Assembly: GCA_965237895.1 (NCBI GenBank)
Contig: CBDEGR010000002.1
Span: 1,550,001 to 1,614,000, forward strand
DNA: 64,000 nt
From: CBDEGR01 sp965237895
GTDB lineage: Bacteria; Acidobacteriota; Terriglobia; UBA7540; JAPUME01
Reading direction: 5' to 3'
A program made the position numbers and the translations under genes. The stretch's first letter is position 1. Each line of letters starts with the position of its first letter. This document shows positions 46,593-55,198 of this stretch, in pieces. Below the pieces are notes generated by a model that saw nothing but the letters and a program-made list of their open reading frames with translations, was not told the origin of the DNA and did no database searches.

Positions 46593-46671
46593 CTTTACCT
46601 TTGCGCAAAATCATACGCCAGCGCCCCTCCTGCTACAAGCTCAAAGCACCATGCAGGGCAGCCCCGCGCAA

Positions 46672-46714
46672 GGGGGTGGGGTGTGGCACTTTTCCCCTTC
46701 GTATAGCCTACCCC
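46672..46714 (+). repeat. 43-bp direct repeat, right copy
   Basis: Second copy of the repeat at 44341-44383, in the same orientation, 80 bp upstream of the PQQ dehydrogenase start and immediately before a DUF1080 fragment. The two copies bracket the PQQ gene. Confidence 0.8.
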
Positions 46715-47034
46715 CCCTCTATCAGGCTGACATCGGACAACAATACTGGGGGTCTCTCGAGATTTCATATGAAGAATCGCGCCACAACCGTATAGTGGTA
46801 GATGCACGAAAGGCCGGCGTGGAAAACATCTTGAAGAAGAAAGGCTGGAATGAGTACGTGATTCGGTGCCAGCGTGATCGCATCGTTCTAGAATTGAACG
46901 GGCTGAGGACTGCAGATTATCGAGAAACTGATCCCTCCATTGCACGCTCCGGCATCATTGCGTTACAACTTCACGGCAGTGGACTGCAGGAAATCCAATT
47001 CAAAAACATCCGGCTCAAGATACTCGGGAAATAG
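46715..47034 (+). pseudogene. C-terminal half of a DUF1080 protein
   Basis: Begins right after the right repeat, without a start codon: LYQADIGQQYWGSLEISYEE, KKKGWNEYVIRCQRDRIVLE, LNGLRTADYRETDPSIA and GIIALQLHGSGLQEIQFKNI. These are the closing strands of the DUF1080 jelly roll. The N-terminal half is absent, so a rearrangement, probably at the repeat, removed it. Confidence 0.75.
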
Positions 47035-47181
47035 TTGGCCATGCTAGCGGCCCGATTTGAGTGTTGAGTCTCGAAATAGATGACCTGACCGAGAATGTCG
47101 TCAGCCGGGAATCGGTCTTGAAAAGCAGTTCCCTCGTTTCGCTGTTGTCAACCTCGGGCACTTTCGCTTTCTCCTTTTTCT

Positions 47182-48147
47182 TTATTCGTGGACTTTTTTA
47201 ATTTCGAGGGGGTTTTTCGCAACAAAGGCGATGGCTTCATCGAAACGAAAGACCCCAGCATGGCATCCCAGAGCCCGAGTGCAGGCGGCGCCCATGGCGC
47301 TGGCGAAGCGCAGCGAGTTTTCTAGGGACCAGTTTTCGAGTACCCCAACTAAAAACCCCGCGCTGAAAGCGTCTCCGGCTCCGGATTCATCCACAGAATC
47401 GACCTGGAAAACACCCGCACGCATGACCCGATCTCCTTGCCTTACCAAGGTTCCCGCCTTGCCTTGTGTAATTACGACGGTGCACTTGGGGTTGAGCCGT
47501 GCGAGAATATTAGCCTGATCCATCGGGTCGTTCTGACCGGTCAAGGCGCGGGCCTCGTCAAGATTGGGAAGAAAAACATCTGTGTATGGCAGGACATCCT
47601 GAATATCCTTTATCGATACCGCATATCCAGCAGGAATAACCACATCCAATACCGTTATCAGTCCGCGTTTTTTTGCTTCGCGGAAAAGTTGAACTAGATG
47701 GTCAGGTCTAAAAGCTGGCATAGCAAGATATCCGCCTACGTAGAGAATACGTGCCTCCTCTGACGTGGCCATGTCAATGTCATCAAGGGAGAAGTCACCG
47801 TTTGCGCCCAAACAGTGGATATAGCGCCGATCCTGCCCTGGAACGTTGATAATGAAAGTACAGGAGGTCGGATGGCTTCGGCTTCTCGCAATCGCCGAGG
47901 CGGCAATTCCGAGCCGCTCCAGGTCCTGCAAGATAAAATCTCCGAAAAGGTCGTTTCCGACCTTCCCAACAACTCTCACCTTCCGTCCCAAACGCCGAAG
48001 GACGGCGGCCGTATTCGTCGCACAACCGCCGGCGCTTAGAACATACTTCTCCATAAGCTTCAATTCACCGGCGGGGGGTAGCGCATCGATGGGACTGGAA
48101 AAGACGTCAGCAACCAAAATGCCGGCGCAAACTACATCTGTTGTCAT
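47182..48147 (-). CDS. PfkB-family sugar kinase, last gene of the 47-55 kb cluster
   Basis: 321 residues. Ribokinase fold: SAGGCATNTAAVLRRLGRKVRVVGKVG near residue 39, a lid/substrate region, VFLPNLDEARALTG near 190, VITQGKAG near 223 and the anion-hole/catalytic motif ESGAGDAFSAGF near 255. It phosphorylates a sugar or sugar acid with ATP; the substrate is not determined by these motifs. It lies 83 bp after the E1 beta gene on the same strand and is inferred to be in the same transcript. Confidence 0.85.
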   Translation of the reverse strand: MTTDVVCAGILVADVFSSPIDALPPAGELKLMEKYVLSAGGCATNTAAVLRRLGRKVRVVGKVGNDLFGDFILQDLERLGIAASAIARSRSHPTSCTFIINVPGQDRRYIHCLGANGDFSLDDIDMATSEEARILYVGGYLAMPAFRPDHLVQLFREAKKRGLITVLDVVIPAGYAVSIKDIQDVLPYTDVFLPNLDEARALTGQNDPMDQANILARLNPKCTVVITQGKAGTLVRQGDRVMRAGVFQVDSVDESGAGDAFSAGFLVGVLENWSLENSLRFASAMGAACTRALGCHAGVFRFDEAIAFVAKNPLEIKKVHE

Positions 48148-48230
48148 ATCGAAATTATTTGTTCACCGATAGCGGGCCACCCAGCTCTTCTTCCCCTCGA
48201 AAAACAGTTCCGAGGTCCAAGGGCAGGGCC

Positions 48231-49301
48231 CTAGTAGGAGGAAACCAGTTCCTGTACTACCGTGACAATTCTCTCCACCGAAGGGACATAAAACTTTTCC
48301 ATCACGGGTGCAAATGGGACGGGCGTGTCAGGAGCTGCAATCCGACGGATTGGAGCGTCCAGATAACCGATGCAGCTATCGGCAACTCGGGCGGCTACTT
48401 CCGCCCCCCAGCCACCCGTAAGGTTATCTTCCTCGACGATGACTAATTTTCGCGTCTTCTGCACCGATTCAAAGACTGTAGAATCATCGAAGGGAACAAG
48501 AGTTCGTACATCAATAATCTCTACTTCGATCCCAGACTCCGCAAGGATGCGCGCTGCTTGAATCGATCGATGGACCATCAAAAGACTCGCCACGATGGTC
48601 AGATCTCGTCCCGCCCGCACGATTTTGGCCTGCCCAAAGGGAATCAAGTATTCCTCCTCCGGTACATCCCCAAGAACCTCGACCCCGCCGGGCTCCTTCC
48701 TGGCGCCTTTGCTCCCGTAAAGGAGCTTGTGTTCGAAGAAAACCACCGGGTTTGGGTCTCGCACGGCCGTCTTCAAGAGACCTTTTGCATCGTAGGGATT
48801 GGAGGGGCAGGCCACTTTAAGGCCGGGCACGTGCATGAAAAAACTCTCCAGAGACTGCCCATGCTGAGCGCCACGCGTGGTAGCGCCCACCGGCGCACGC
48901 ATCACCATGGGGACTTGGAGCTTGCCGCCCGACATGTAGCGAAGTTTCGCCGCATGATTTGCCAGCTGATCCATTGTGAGAAACAGAAAATCGCCATACT
49001 GCACGTCTGCCACAGGCCGCAACCCTCCGAGGGCCGCGCCAACAGCGACTCCGGCAATTGTGGCCTCGGAAATCGGTGTATCAAGGACTCGGTGGTGGCC
49101 AAACTCCTCGCTTAATCCCAGCGTGACGGTAAATGCGCCCCCAAATCCTCCTTCCACACCAATATCTTCTCCGAGTAGGATGACTCTTTCGTCGCGGCGC
49201 ATTTCCTCGCTCAGCGCTTCTCGAAGCGCCTCGACCGTAGTGATTTTCCGCACTTTTGGTTTGGACTGCAGATCAATTTCCTTCTGCGAAGACGTCGACA
49301 A
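48231..49301 (-). CDS. 2-oxoacid/acetoin dehydrogenase E1 component, beta subunit
   Basis: 356 residues from a TTG start at 49301, inside the end of the alpha gene (29-bp overlap), so translation is coupled. Motifs: RVILLGEDIGVEGG, VLDTPISEATIAGVAVGAALGGLRPVADVQYGDFL, HGQSLESFFMHVPGLKV with the active-site His, and IDVRTLVPFD. Together with the alpha subunit it forms the alpha2beta2 thiamine-diphosphate E1 that cleaves or decarboxylates a 2-oxo compound and transfers the acyl group to lipoyl-E2. The wording is closest to AcoB/PdhB-type subunits. Confidence 0.9.
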   Translation of the reverse strand: MSTSSQKEIDLQSKPKVRKITTVEALREALSEEMRRDERVILLGEDIGVEGGFGGAFTVTLGLSEEFGHHRVLDTPISEATIAGVAVGAALGGLRPVADVQYGDFLFLTMDQLANHAAKLRYMSGGKLQVPMVMRAPVGATTRGAQHGQSLESFFMHVPGLKVACPSNPYDAKGLLKTAVRDPNPVVFFEHKLLYGSKGARKEPGGVEVLGDVPEEEYLIPFGQAKIVRAGRDLTIVASLLMVHRSIQAARILAESGIEVEIIDVRTLVPFDDSTVFESVQKTRKLVIVEEDNLTGGWGAEVAARVADSCIGYLDAPIRRIAAPDTPVPFAPVMEKFYVPSVERIVTVVQELVSSY

Positions 49302-50250
49302 GGCAATCCTCCGGTAAGGGATTCGGACTTTCTTCGGCGAGCTGAACGGTCTCCTCTAGATCTTGTTCAATAGCCGATTTCGTTCCTGTAATGTCGTCCG
49401 GTTTCAAAAGGTCCTCCTCCAGCAGAGTTTTTTCATAAAGTGCTATGGGGTCTCTTTGCTTCCAGGCTGCAACCTCTTCGGTCGTCCGGTAGTGGCCTGG
49501 ATCGCTACGCGAATGGCCTGCAAACCGGTAGGTTTCCAACTCCAAAAGGGTTGGCCCCAAACCCTCGCGAGCTCGGGCCGCCGCCCGCCTCATTCCCTCA
49601 TAAACCACTTCCACGTCGTTACCGTCCACCGTCTCGCCGGGGATTCCATAGGCAGCCGCGCGGTCGCTTACCCGTTCGATTTTCATGGTCTGGCTGATCG
49701 ATGTGGAAGCCCCATACTTGTTGTTTTCGCAAACAAAGATCACGGGCAGATCCCAGATGGAGGCCATGTTGATGGCCTCGTGAAAAGTTCCAATATTGGA
49801 CGCAGCCTCGCCAAAGAAACACGCTACGACATTTTTCTTTTTCAAATACTGGAAGGCAAGTGCATAACCCGTCGCCAGGGGGATGCCGCCGCCCACGATG
49901 GCAATCGCCGGAAGCATTCCCACGGAAGGATCGCCAACGTGCATGGAACCGCCCTTTCCCTGACAGCAGCCCGTCGTTTTGGCGAACAGCTCCGCCATCA
50001 AACTTTTCACGGATACTCCGCGGGCAATCGCGTGCGAATGCGGACGATGCGTGCTCGTAATCATGTCCTTCTCTTCCAGAGCGGAGCAAACGCCCACCGC
50101 GCATGCCTCTTGTCCTTGAGATAGGTGGACCGTACCTGGGAGCCTGCCCTGTAAGAACAGATAGTACACTTGATCCTCAAACATGCGGCACAACAGCATG
50201 CGTCGGTACATGGCGAGTTTAAGGTTCTTGCTCAGCTTGGCCTTTGTCAT
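49273..50250 (-). CDS. 2-oxoacid/acetoin dehydrogenase E1 component, alpha subunit
   Basis: 325 residues from ATG 50250, which overlaps the E2 stop as ATGA; the longer frame to 50421 is not used. It shows RLPGTVHLSQGQEACAVGV, STHRPHSHAIARG, GCCQGKGGSMHV, the thiamine-diphosphate region FFGEAASNIGTFHEAINMAS and VCENNKYGASTS, and RFAGHSRSDPGHYR. The usual Mg-binding GDG at the start of the TPP motif reads GEA here: the acidic ligand is kept as Glu, which is unusual. AcoA/PdhA-type, partner of the downstream beta subunit. Confidence 0.9.
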   Translation of the reverse strand: MTKAKLSKNLKLAMYRRMLLCRMFEDQVYYLFLQGRLPGTVHLSQGQEACAVGVCSALEEKDMITSTHRPHSHAIARGVSVKSLMAELFAKTTGCCQGKGGSMHVGDPSVGMLPAIAIVGGGIPLATGYALAFQYLKKKNVVACFFGEAASNIGTFHEAINMASIWDLPVIFVCENNKYGASTSISQTMKIERVSDRAAAYGIPGETVDGNDVEVVYEGMRRAAARAREGLGPTLLELETYRFAGHSRSDPGHYRTTEEVAAWKQRDPIALYEKTLLEEDLLKPDDITGTKSAIEQDLEETVQLAEESPNPLPEDCLVDVFAEGN

Positions 50251-51365
50251 AAGGTGTTCAAATGTTCCTGCATCCTTTCGAGAAATTTCGCCGCCGTGAT
50301 ACCATCGACGACACGGTGATCTGCAGAAAGCGTAAGACTGCAGACCTGTCCTACCCGATCCAATTTGGATGAAAAGACTATAGCCTCTCGGATCGCCCCG
50401 ACGGCGAGGATGGCGGTACACTGCGGGGGAATGATCGCGGCAAATTGCTTGACACCATGCATTCCCAGATTCGAGATCGCTAAAAGTGGGACCCCCCGAG
50501 AAGATGCTTCCGCCATGCGACCCTCCCTGGCCATATCCAGATTCTTTCTCAGGCTGACCAGGTATTCCTCCCAGGGGAGGTTGCCAGGATCTGGAATGGG
50601 AACCAGTGCCAGTCCTGCTTCAACTGACACCACCAGTAACACATCGGCCGAGGACTTTTTTTCGTATTGGCCATTGTTATAACTGACATTCAGTCCGGGA
50701 ACATCGCGAAGTGCTTTTGAAGCGGCTCGCACGAAAACATCGTTCGCACTGGCTGGTGCCTCCGAGTGATCTGCGTTCCAGTCTTTCCTCCACTGTTCAG
50801 CCATGGAGACGTTTATATCGACGGTCGCATAGAAATGCGGAATGGTCTGTTTGCTCTTGGTAACCAGGCTGGCCATTCCCGAAACCGGATTCGAATCGGA
50901 ATGCTCCGCCCTGTAGCGTTCGACATCCTTGCGAGTAATCAGACCCCTAGGACCGGTCCCAACGACCCTCCTGAGATCAATACCGAGTTCCGAGGCCAAC
51001 GACCTCGCACTGGGAGCTGCCGAAAATTCCGAAGCAAGGGTAGGGGGAGCGGATGGGGTGACCTGTGACGAGGGTACAGCGGGAGGGGGCACCGACTCTT
51101 TGATCGGATGTTCGTAGGTTTCTTCAGGGGTATCTGTAAAGATCGCAATGGGCGCACCGGCGCTGACGATCTGACCCTCGCCCGCCAGGATTTCGCGTAG
51201 ATATCCACTACGATAGGCCTCCACCTCCATGGTCACCTTGTCCGTCTCGACCTCCATGAGATACTCCCCTTTTGACACCTTATCACTGGGCGTCTTCAAC
51301 CACCTTAAAATTTTCCCTTCGCTCGTCGTCTGCCCGAGGTCGGGCATCATGATGGTGTGTGTCAT
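50247..51365 (-). CDS. dihydrolipoyl acyltransferase E2
   Basis: 372 residues. One lipoyl domain (1-80; lipoylated Lys43 in VETDKVTMEVE), a Pro/Ser/Ala linker, a peripheral-subunit-binding domain at about 115-150 (PSARSLASELGIDLRRVVGTGPRG) and the CAT-like catalytic domain ending in SADHRVVDG with the catalytic His and Asp. It moves the acyl group from E1 to CoA. It precedes the E1 genes, the reverse of the usual pdhABC/acoABC order. No E3 gene lies in the window, so a shared lipoamide dehydrogenase must be used. Confidence 0.9.
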   Translation of the reverse strand: MTHTIMMPDLGQTTSEGKILRWLKTPSDKVSKGEYLMEVETDKVTMEVEAYRSGYLREILAGEGQIVSAGAPIAIFTDTPEETYEHPIKESVPPPAVPSSQVTPSAPPTLASEFSAAPSARSLASELGIDLRRVVGTGPRGLITRKDVERYRAEHSDSNPVSGMASLVTKSKQTIPHFYATVDINVSMAEQWRKDWNADHSEAPASANDVFVRAASKALRDVPGLNVSYNNGQYEKKSSADVLLVVSVEAGLALVPIPDPGNLPWEEYLVSLRKNLDMAREGRMAEASSRGVPLLAISNLGMHGVKQFAAIIPPQCTAILAVGAIREAIVFSSKLDRVGQVCSLTLSADHRVVDGITAAKFLERMQEHLNTL

Positions 51366-51468
51366 TTGTGCGCTTTCAATCAGCGATCATCTTTTTACAG
51401 AGTACAGGGTATGGCTGGAAAACGGCAAGATTCAATCACCAAGGCTGCAGAAGAAAGGGTCTTTGCCC

Positions 51469-52179
51469 TCACTTTCGAATCCGACCTTTCTTAAAGCGCA
51501 TCTGGGGCAGAAACACCTCAGTGGATTTCCGTCTAAGGACGTCGTCATAGCCCAGCACTGATGCAAGATCCTTCCCGCGGCGAATGTCGCGCCGGATTTC
51601 TTTCTCGATTTGACGCAGGTGCTCGGCCGCCTTTAATACCTTGGGCAAGCGCGCGGCTGGGATGATCACGACGCCGTCCTCATCACCAACTACCCAGTCG
51701 CCCGGACTCACGACCACTCCACCGCACTGAATCGGAACGTCGGTCTCTCCTGCATGTTCAGCCGTACCAGCATTTGGGACGATAGCGCGTGCAAAGACCG
51801 GGAAGCGCTCGCGCCGAATTCCTGCGACATCCCGGATCGCTCCGTCAATAACAACCCCTTCCAAACCCTTCAGACGTGCCGCCTCTGTGATGAGATGTCC
51901 CCAGAGCGCCGTATTAAGTTCCCCCTGTCCATTAATTACCAGTACCCGCCCCTTGGGGCACATTTCGACGGCCTTGCCGACCATTAGAATGTCAGCCGTA
52001 TGAACACGCAGCGTCATCGCAGGTCCAGCCATTCGGCAATTCCCGGACCTGCATTTCATGTCGAAGTCCATGGCTCCGGTTTTCCCCAGAGCATCGGAGA
52101 GAAGAGCAGTTCCGAGAGCCAGCAGCCTTCTGCGCGTGGAAGTAATGGATGTCACTTGCTTGGCTGATTGTCTTGGCAC
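51469..52179 (-). CDS. RraA-family protein (HMG/oxaloacetate-type aldolase or decarboxylase fold)
   Basis: 236 residues. The RraA-like fold is clear: ALLSDALGKTGAMD near residue 27, GPAMTLRVHTADILMVGKAV, VLVINGQGELNTALWGHLI, GLEGVVIDGAIRDVAGIR with the Arg-Asp pair that binds metal-pyruvate in 4-hydroxy-4-methyl-2-oxoglutarate aldolases, and VVVSPGDWVVGDEDGVVIIP. It begins within the dehydrogenase gene (28-bp overlap). In a catabolic cluster an aldolase or decarboxylase is more likely than an RNase E inhibitor. The C terminus (residues about 190-236) is longer than in small members. Confidence 0.82.
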   Translation of the reverse strand: MPRQSAKQVTSITSTRRRLLALGTALLSDALGKTGAMDFDMKCRSGNCRMAGPAMTLRVHTADILMVGKAVEMCPKGRVLVINGQGELNTALWGHLITEAARLKGLEGVVIDGAIRDVAGIRRERFPVFARAIVPNAGTAEHAGETDVPIQCGGVVVSPGDWVVGDEDGVVIIPAARLPKVLKAAEHLRQIEKEIRRDIRRGKDLASVLGYDDVLRRKSTEVFLPQMRFKKGRIRK

Positions 52180-53261
52180 ATCATCACCTGAGCGGGGTTA
52201 ATTGCTTTGTATTTCCCTTTATTGGCCGTAATCTCAAAGGATTCGGGGACGGAATCGATGCCAAACAATATATGAGTGATGACCGGCTTCAATCGGACAC
52301 GTCTGGATGCAGCAAGCCGCACCGCCTGCTCCAGGTGACCCAGAGTGCTAATATCAGGAAACAAGAAGCGGAGGCTGCGCTCGCGAAGTACGTCGACATC
52401 CATCTGAAGGGGCTCGCCAAACCACGAAACGCCTACCAACTTGCCACCCGAACGGACAGCTTCCATGGCCTGCGCCAAAGTCTTCGCTCCGGAAAGTCCT
52501 TGTCTCGGACTGCCGCCGGCAGACTCGAAAACCACATCGGCGCCGACCCCATTCGTTAACTCACGGATGATCGCCACGGGATCAGAACGAGAGGCATCGA
52601 TCACGTAATCGGCTCCAAGTTCCTTCGAGATCTGGCACGCCTCCTTCCGGACATCCACAGTGATCAACATCCCGGCGCCACTCACACGAGCAGCCTGCAG
52701 GCATTCCAGTCCCATACTGCCCTGGCCGAAGATGGCCACGGAATTACCGATACGGATTTCGGCAGTGTCGACCACCGCGAGGCTATCGCTCAGCGATTGG
52801 AGACAGGCAGCCTCGCTGTCAGATATCCGGTCGTCCACTTTCGCCAGCGCGATTTCCGGCAGCAAAGCAAACTCGCAGAAGCAGCCAGGCAGTTGGAAAC
52901 CAATAATCGGACCTTTGCGACAGAGGTCGCTGCGTTCCGATGCGCATAACGGACAGTCACCACAGGGCAATTTAGCACGCGCTACCACCCGATCTCCAGG
53001 GTGAAACCGTGAAACCCCACTGCCAACTTCCACGATCCTGGCGCAGAATTCGTGCCCGAATAACTGCACCGGAGCTTCGTTCTCCAGTCGCCTCTTGATC
53101 TGCTCGTACGCCAGAGTTGGAATGCCACGGGCCAGTTGGGCTTCAGTAACACTGGGCTGAATACATAGGATTTTGGCAACTACGTGTCCCGGCTCACAGA
53201 CCGGGCCAGGAATATCATCCAGCCGCATTTCGTTGAAGCCGTAGAAACGCCAAGCTTTCAT
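52152..53261 (-). CDS. zinc-dependent medium-chain alcohol/polyol dehydrogenase
   Basis: 369 residues. GroES-like domain with LFGHEFCARIVEVGSGV (His-Glu zinc ligands near residue 63) and the structural-zinc Cys cluster CGDCPLCASERSDLC near 95; Rossmann domain with VAIFGQGSMGLECLQAARVSG near 170. The first catalytic Cys is in KILCIQP. It is in the threonine/sorbitol dehydrogenase branch; substrate not predicted. It probably oxidises the entry polyol or sugar of the cluster, or a ketose intermediate. It overlaps the following RraA gene. Confidence 0.85.
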   Translation of the reverse strand: MKAWRFYGFNEMRLDDIPGPVCEPGHVVAKILCIQPSVTEAQLARGIPTLAYEQIKRRLENEAPVQLFGHEFCARIVEVGSGVSRFHPGDRVVARAKLPCGDCPLCASERSDLCRKGPIIGFQLPGCFCEFALLPEIALAKVDDRISDSEAACLQSLSDSLAVVDTAEIRIGNSVAIFGQGSMGLECLQAARVSGAGMLITVDVRKEACQISKELGADYVIDASRSDPVAIIRELTNGVGADVVFESAGGSPRQGLSGAKTLAQAMEAVRSGGKLVGVSWFGEPLQMDVDVLRERSLRFLFPDISTLGHLEQAVRLAASRRVRLKPVITHILFGIDSVPESFEITANKGKYKAINPAQVMMCQDNQPSK

Positions 53262-53456
53262 TCAACTATCTCTCTAAAAGTTCTGAGGGCCTCAATCCCG
53301 AACCTGAAGCCGCCCTTCGTCTACAAACTTACCGAAACAAAGGTCAACAGAAGGGCGTTGAGAACAAGACAAAATACCGTTCGTAATCGCAAAAGCATTT
53401 CCCTCCGGTCCCGGAGGTAGCGAGAAGCCACCTCAAAGTCCTATTTCACATCCCAG

Positions 53457-54008
53457 TCATTTTGTTACTTCCGGCATCCTCTTAATCCGTGGATCGGTGA
53501 AGATGTCCGCCTCGTCCGTACTCCGCGTGGAGAACTCCGACACGATCGCCCCTTCCGGGCCGGCCTGGAACCAGTGCAAGGTGTCGGGGAACAAAGTGTA
53601 CTGGTCGCCGGGTTCCAAGCAGATCTCCTGCCCTACCGTGTAATACGCTTCAGAACCCGCCGGCAGACTACAGGCCGGTGCACCACCATGAGTCCTCGGT
53701 ACATAGAGATATACGGCGCCCCAACGACAACGAAATGTCTCCTCTTTACCCAAAGTCGATCCCACCGTCGGGTGCCGATGCTCTGGGCAAGTCTGGTGGG
53801 GGAACATTACGATTTCCTTTGCGCAAACCCGATCGGTGTTCACATAAGTGATGACTTGCAAGCCTGTTTTTTCCAGTTCTCCCAGTCCGAAGTCCGCTAC
53901 CTCGAAACTTTCCCGCTCAGCAGGCGAGAGCACTATGTCGGCTTTCTTGAGCAGGTTGGAAGCTCTCCTAACCGCTTTCCGATATTCCTGATACGTAATC
54001 ATCGGCAA
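53457..54008 (-). CDS. D-lyxose/D-mannose isomerase-family cupin
   Basis: 183 residues, the usual size of D-lyxose ketol-isomerases. The cupin metal site appears as PHQTCPEHRHPTVGSTLGKEETFRC (HxH then Glu) with a third His in TLHWFQAG. Known members interconvert D-lyxose and D-xylulose or D-mannose and D-fructose with Mn2+. It starts 59 bp after the aldolase-like gene. A 195-bp gap follows it before the dehydrogenase gene, containing a short CCTCCGG/CCGGAGG hairpin at 53402-53417. Confidence 0.85.
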   Translation of the reverse strand: MPMITYQEYRKAVRRASNLLKKADIVLSPAERESFEVADFGLGELEKTGLQVITYVNTDRVCAKEIVMFPHQTCPEHRHPTVGSTLGKEETFRCRWGAVYLYVPRTHGGAPACSLPAGSEAYYTVGQEICLEPGDQYTLFPDTLHWFQAGPEGAIVSEFSTRSTDEADIFTDPRIKRMPEVTK

Positions 54009-54067
54009 ATTCTCCTCGAGGGTGCGTATGGCTCGTAAGAGATGTTGATGTTGCCAACCTCTCAGGC

Positions 54068-54964
54068 TTAGTCTCTTCTAGCTTTACCCTCAGAACCAAA
54101 GGCTCGTATGAGTTCTTTGACCTTAAGCTTGACGGCCTCGCGTCCGGCCACAAGGATATCCTCAGTTCCTCCCATCCCTAGAAACAGATGCGGATTCTGG
54201 GGTTCCTGATACTTCGCTAATTTTTCTCGAACTGCGGCCAGGTAGGTCTGCTTTAGAGCTGTTCCAAAATTAACCTTAGCAATTCCCAGGTGGAGTACAT
54301 CCCTGGCCTTTTCCAGGGGAAATCCTGTGCCCCCATGAATCACAAGGGGAATATTTACGGCGTCGTGAACTCTCCGAAGAGCTTCAAGATCAATGGAGGC
54401 CTTTCCGGTGGTAAGAATGTGAACGTTGCCGACGGAAACCCCGAGCGCGTCGATGCCCGTTTCCTCGACAAATGCTCTGGCAAATAGAGGATCCGTGATC
54501 TGGGCCTCGGATTCCGAGCCATTCTGGCCCATCGGCAGATGGCCGATTTGTGCCTCCACCGATACGTTTCTGGCGTGTGCCATCTGAACTACCTTCATGA
54601 CCAGTTGCCGATACTTATCCAGGCTTAGGCGCTGGTTTTCGACCATCACAGTGTTGAAGCCCATATCGATGCCCTGCTGGATCTGCGCAAGGTCATCCGT
54701 TTCGTTCAACAAGAAGGCCACGGGCGCAGTTATGCTTTGCAACGCACGACCCATGCCGGTGTAATAGGACAGATCTTCGGGTCTTGATCGGCCCGGATGC
54801 ATCAAGAAACCACCGTTGAATCCTGCAATGATCGGAGAACAGGTTTCTTCAGCGGCCCCCAAAACTCCCTGCAGCGATTCGAGATTCCACGCCTCGCAAT
54901 AGCAAACGGCGTAACCGCCCTGTTTAGCATCGCTCAGCAACTGCGTCATTGGAACTAGTGGCAT
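54068..54964 (-). CDS. class II aldolase-fold protein with altered active site
   Basis: 298 residues from ATG 54964 (GAGGA six bases upstream; ATG 54970 and 54997 are also possible). It aligns along the whole class II fructose-bisphosphate aldolase fold: IIAGFNGGFL, VEAQIGHLPMG (Glu region), GVSVGNVHILTTG with one His ligand, and PLVIHGGTGFPLEKA with another. But where standard enzymes have HLDHG, giving the catalytic Asp and the first zinc His, this protein has FLLNETDD (residues 84-91). The His is lost and the Asp is shifted. It may therefore cleave a different substrate, use different chemistry, or bind metal differently. First gene of the minus-strand cluster. Confidence 0.8.
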   Translation of the reverse strand: MPLVPMTQLLSDAKQGGYAVCYCEAWNLESLQGVLGAAEETCSPIIAGFNGGFLMHPGRSRPEDLSYYTGMGRALQSITAPVAFLLNETDDLAQIQQGIDMGFNTVMVENQRLSLDKYRQLVMKVVQMAHARNVSVEAQIGHLPMGQNGSESEAQITDPLFARAFVEETGIDALGVSVGNVHILTTGKASIDLEALRRVHDAVNIPLVIHGGTGFPLEKARDVLHLGIAKVNFGTALKQTYLAAVREKLAKYQEPQNPHLFLGMGGTEDILVAGREAVKLKVKELIRAFGSEGKARRD

Positions 54965-55198
54965 CCGCATTCCTCGTGCCTGCCGTGGTAGGATCACAAC
55001 GACTCAAACCTCTATCAAAACAGAGGTCAATTTGAGCACTTCATCCTAGCATAGGGGTCTGCTAAAATAACAGGGCTGGAAACGGGGTTTCAAGCCGAAA
55101 AGACGGCTGCTCATTTGACGTTTTGATCGGATATCCCCATAATTTTCCATATGTTACGCACCGGCAATTTACGGCCGTGGCAGAAGTGGGAAAGCTCT

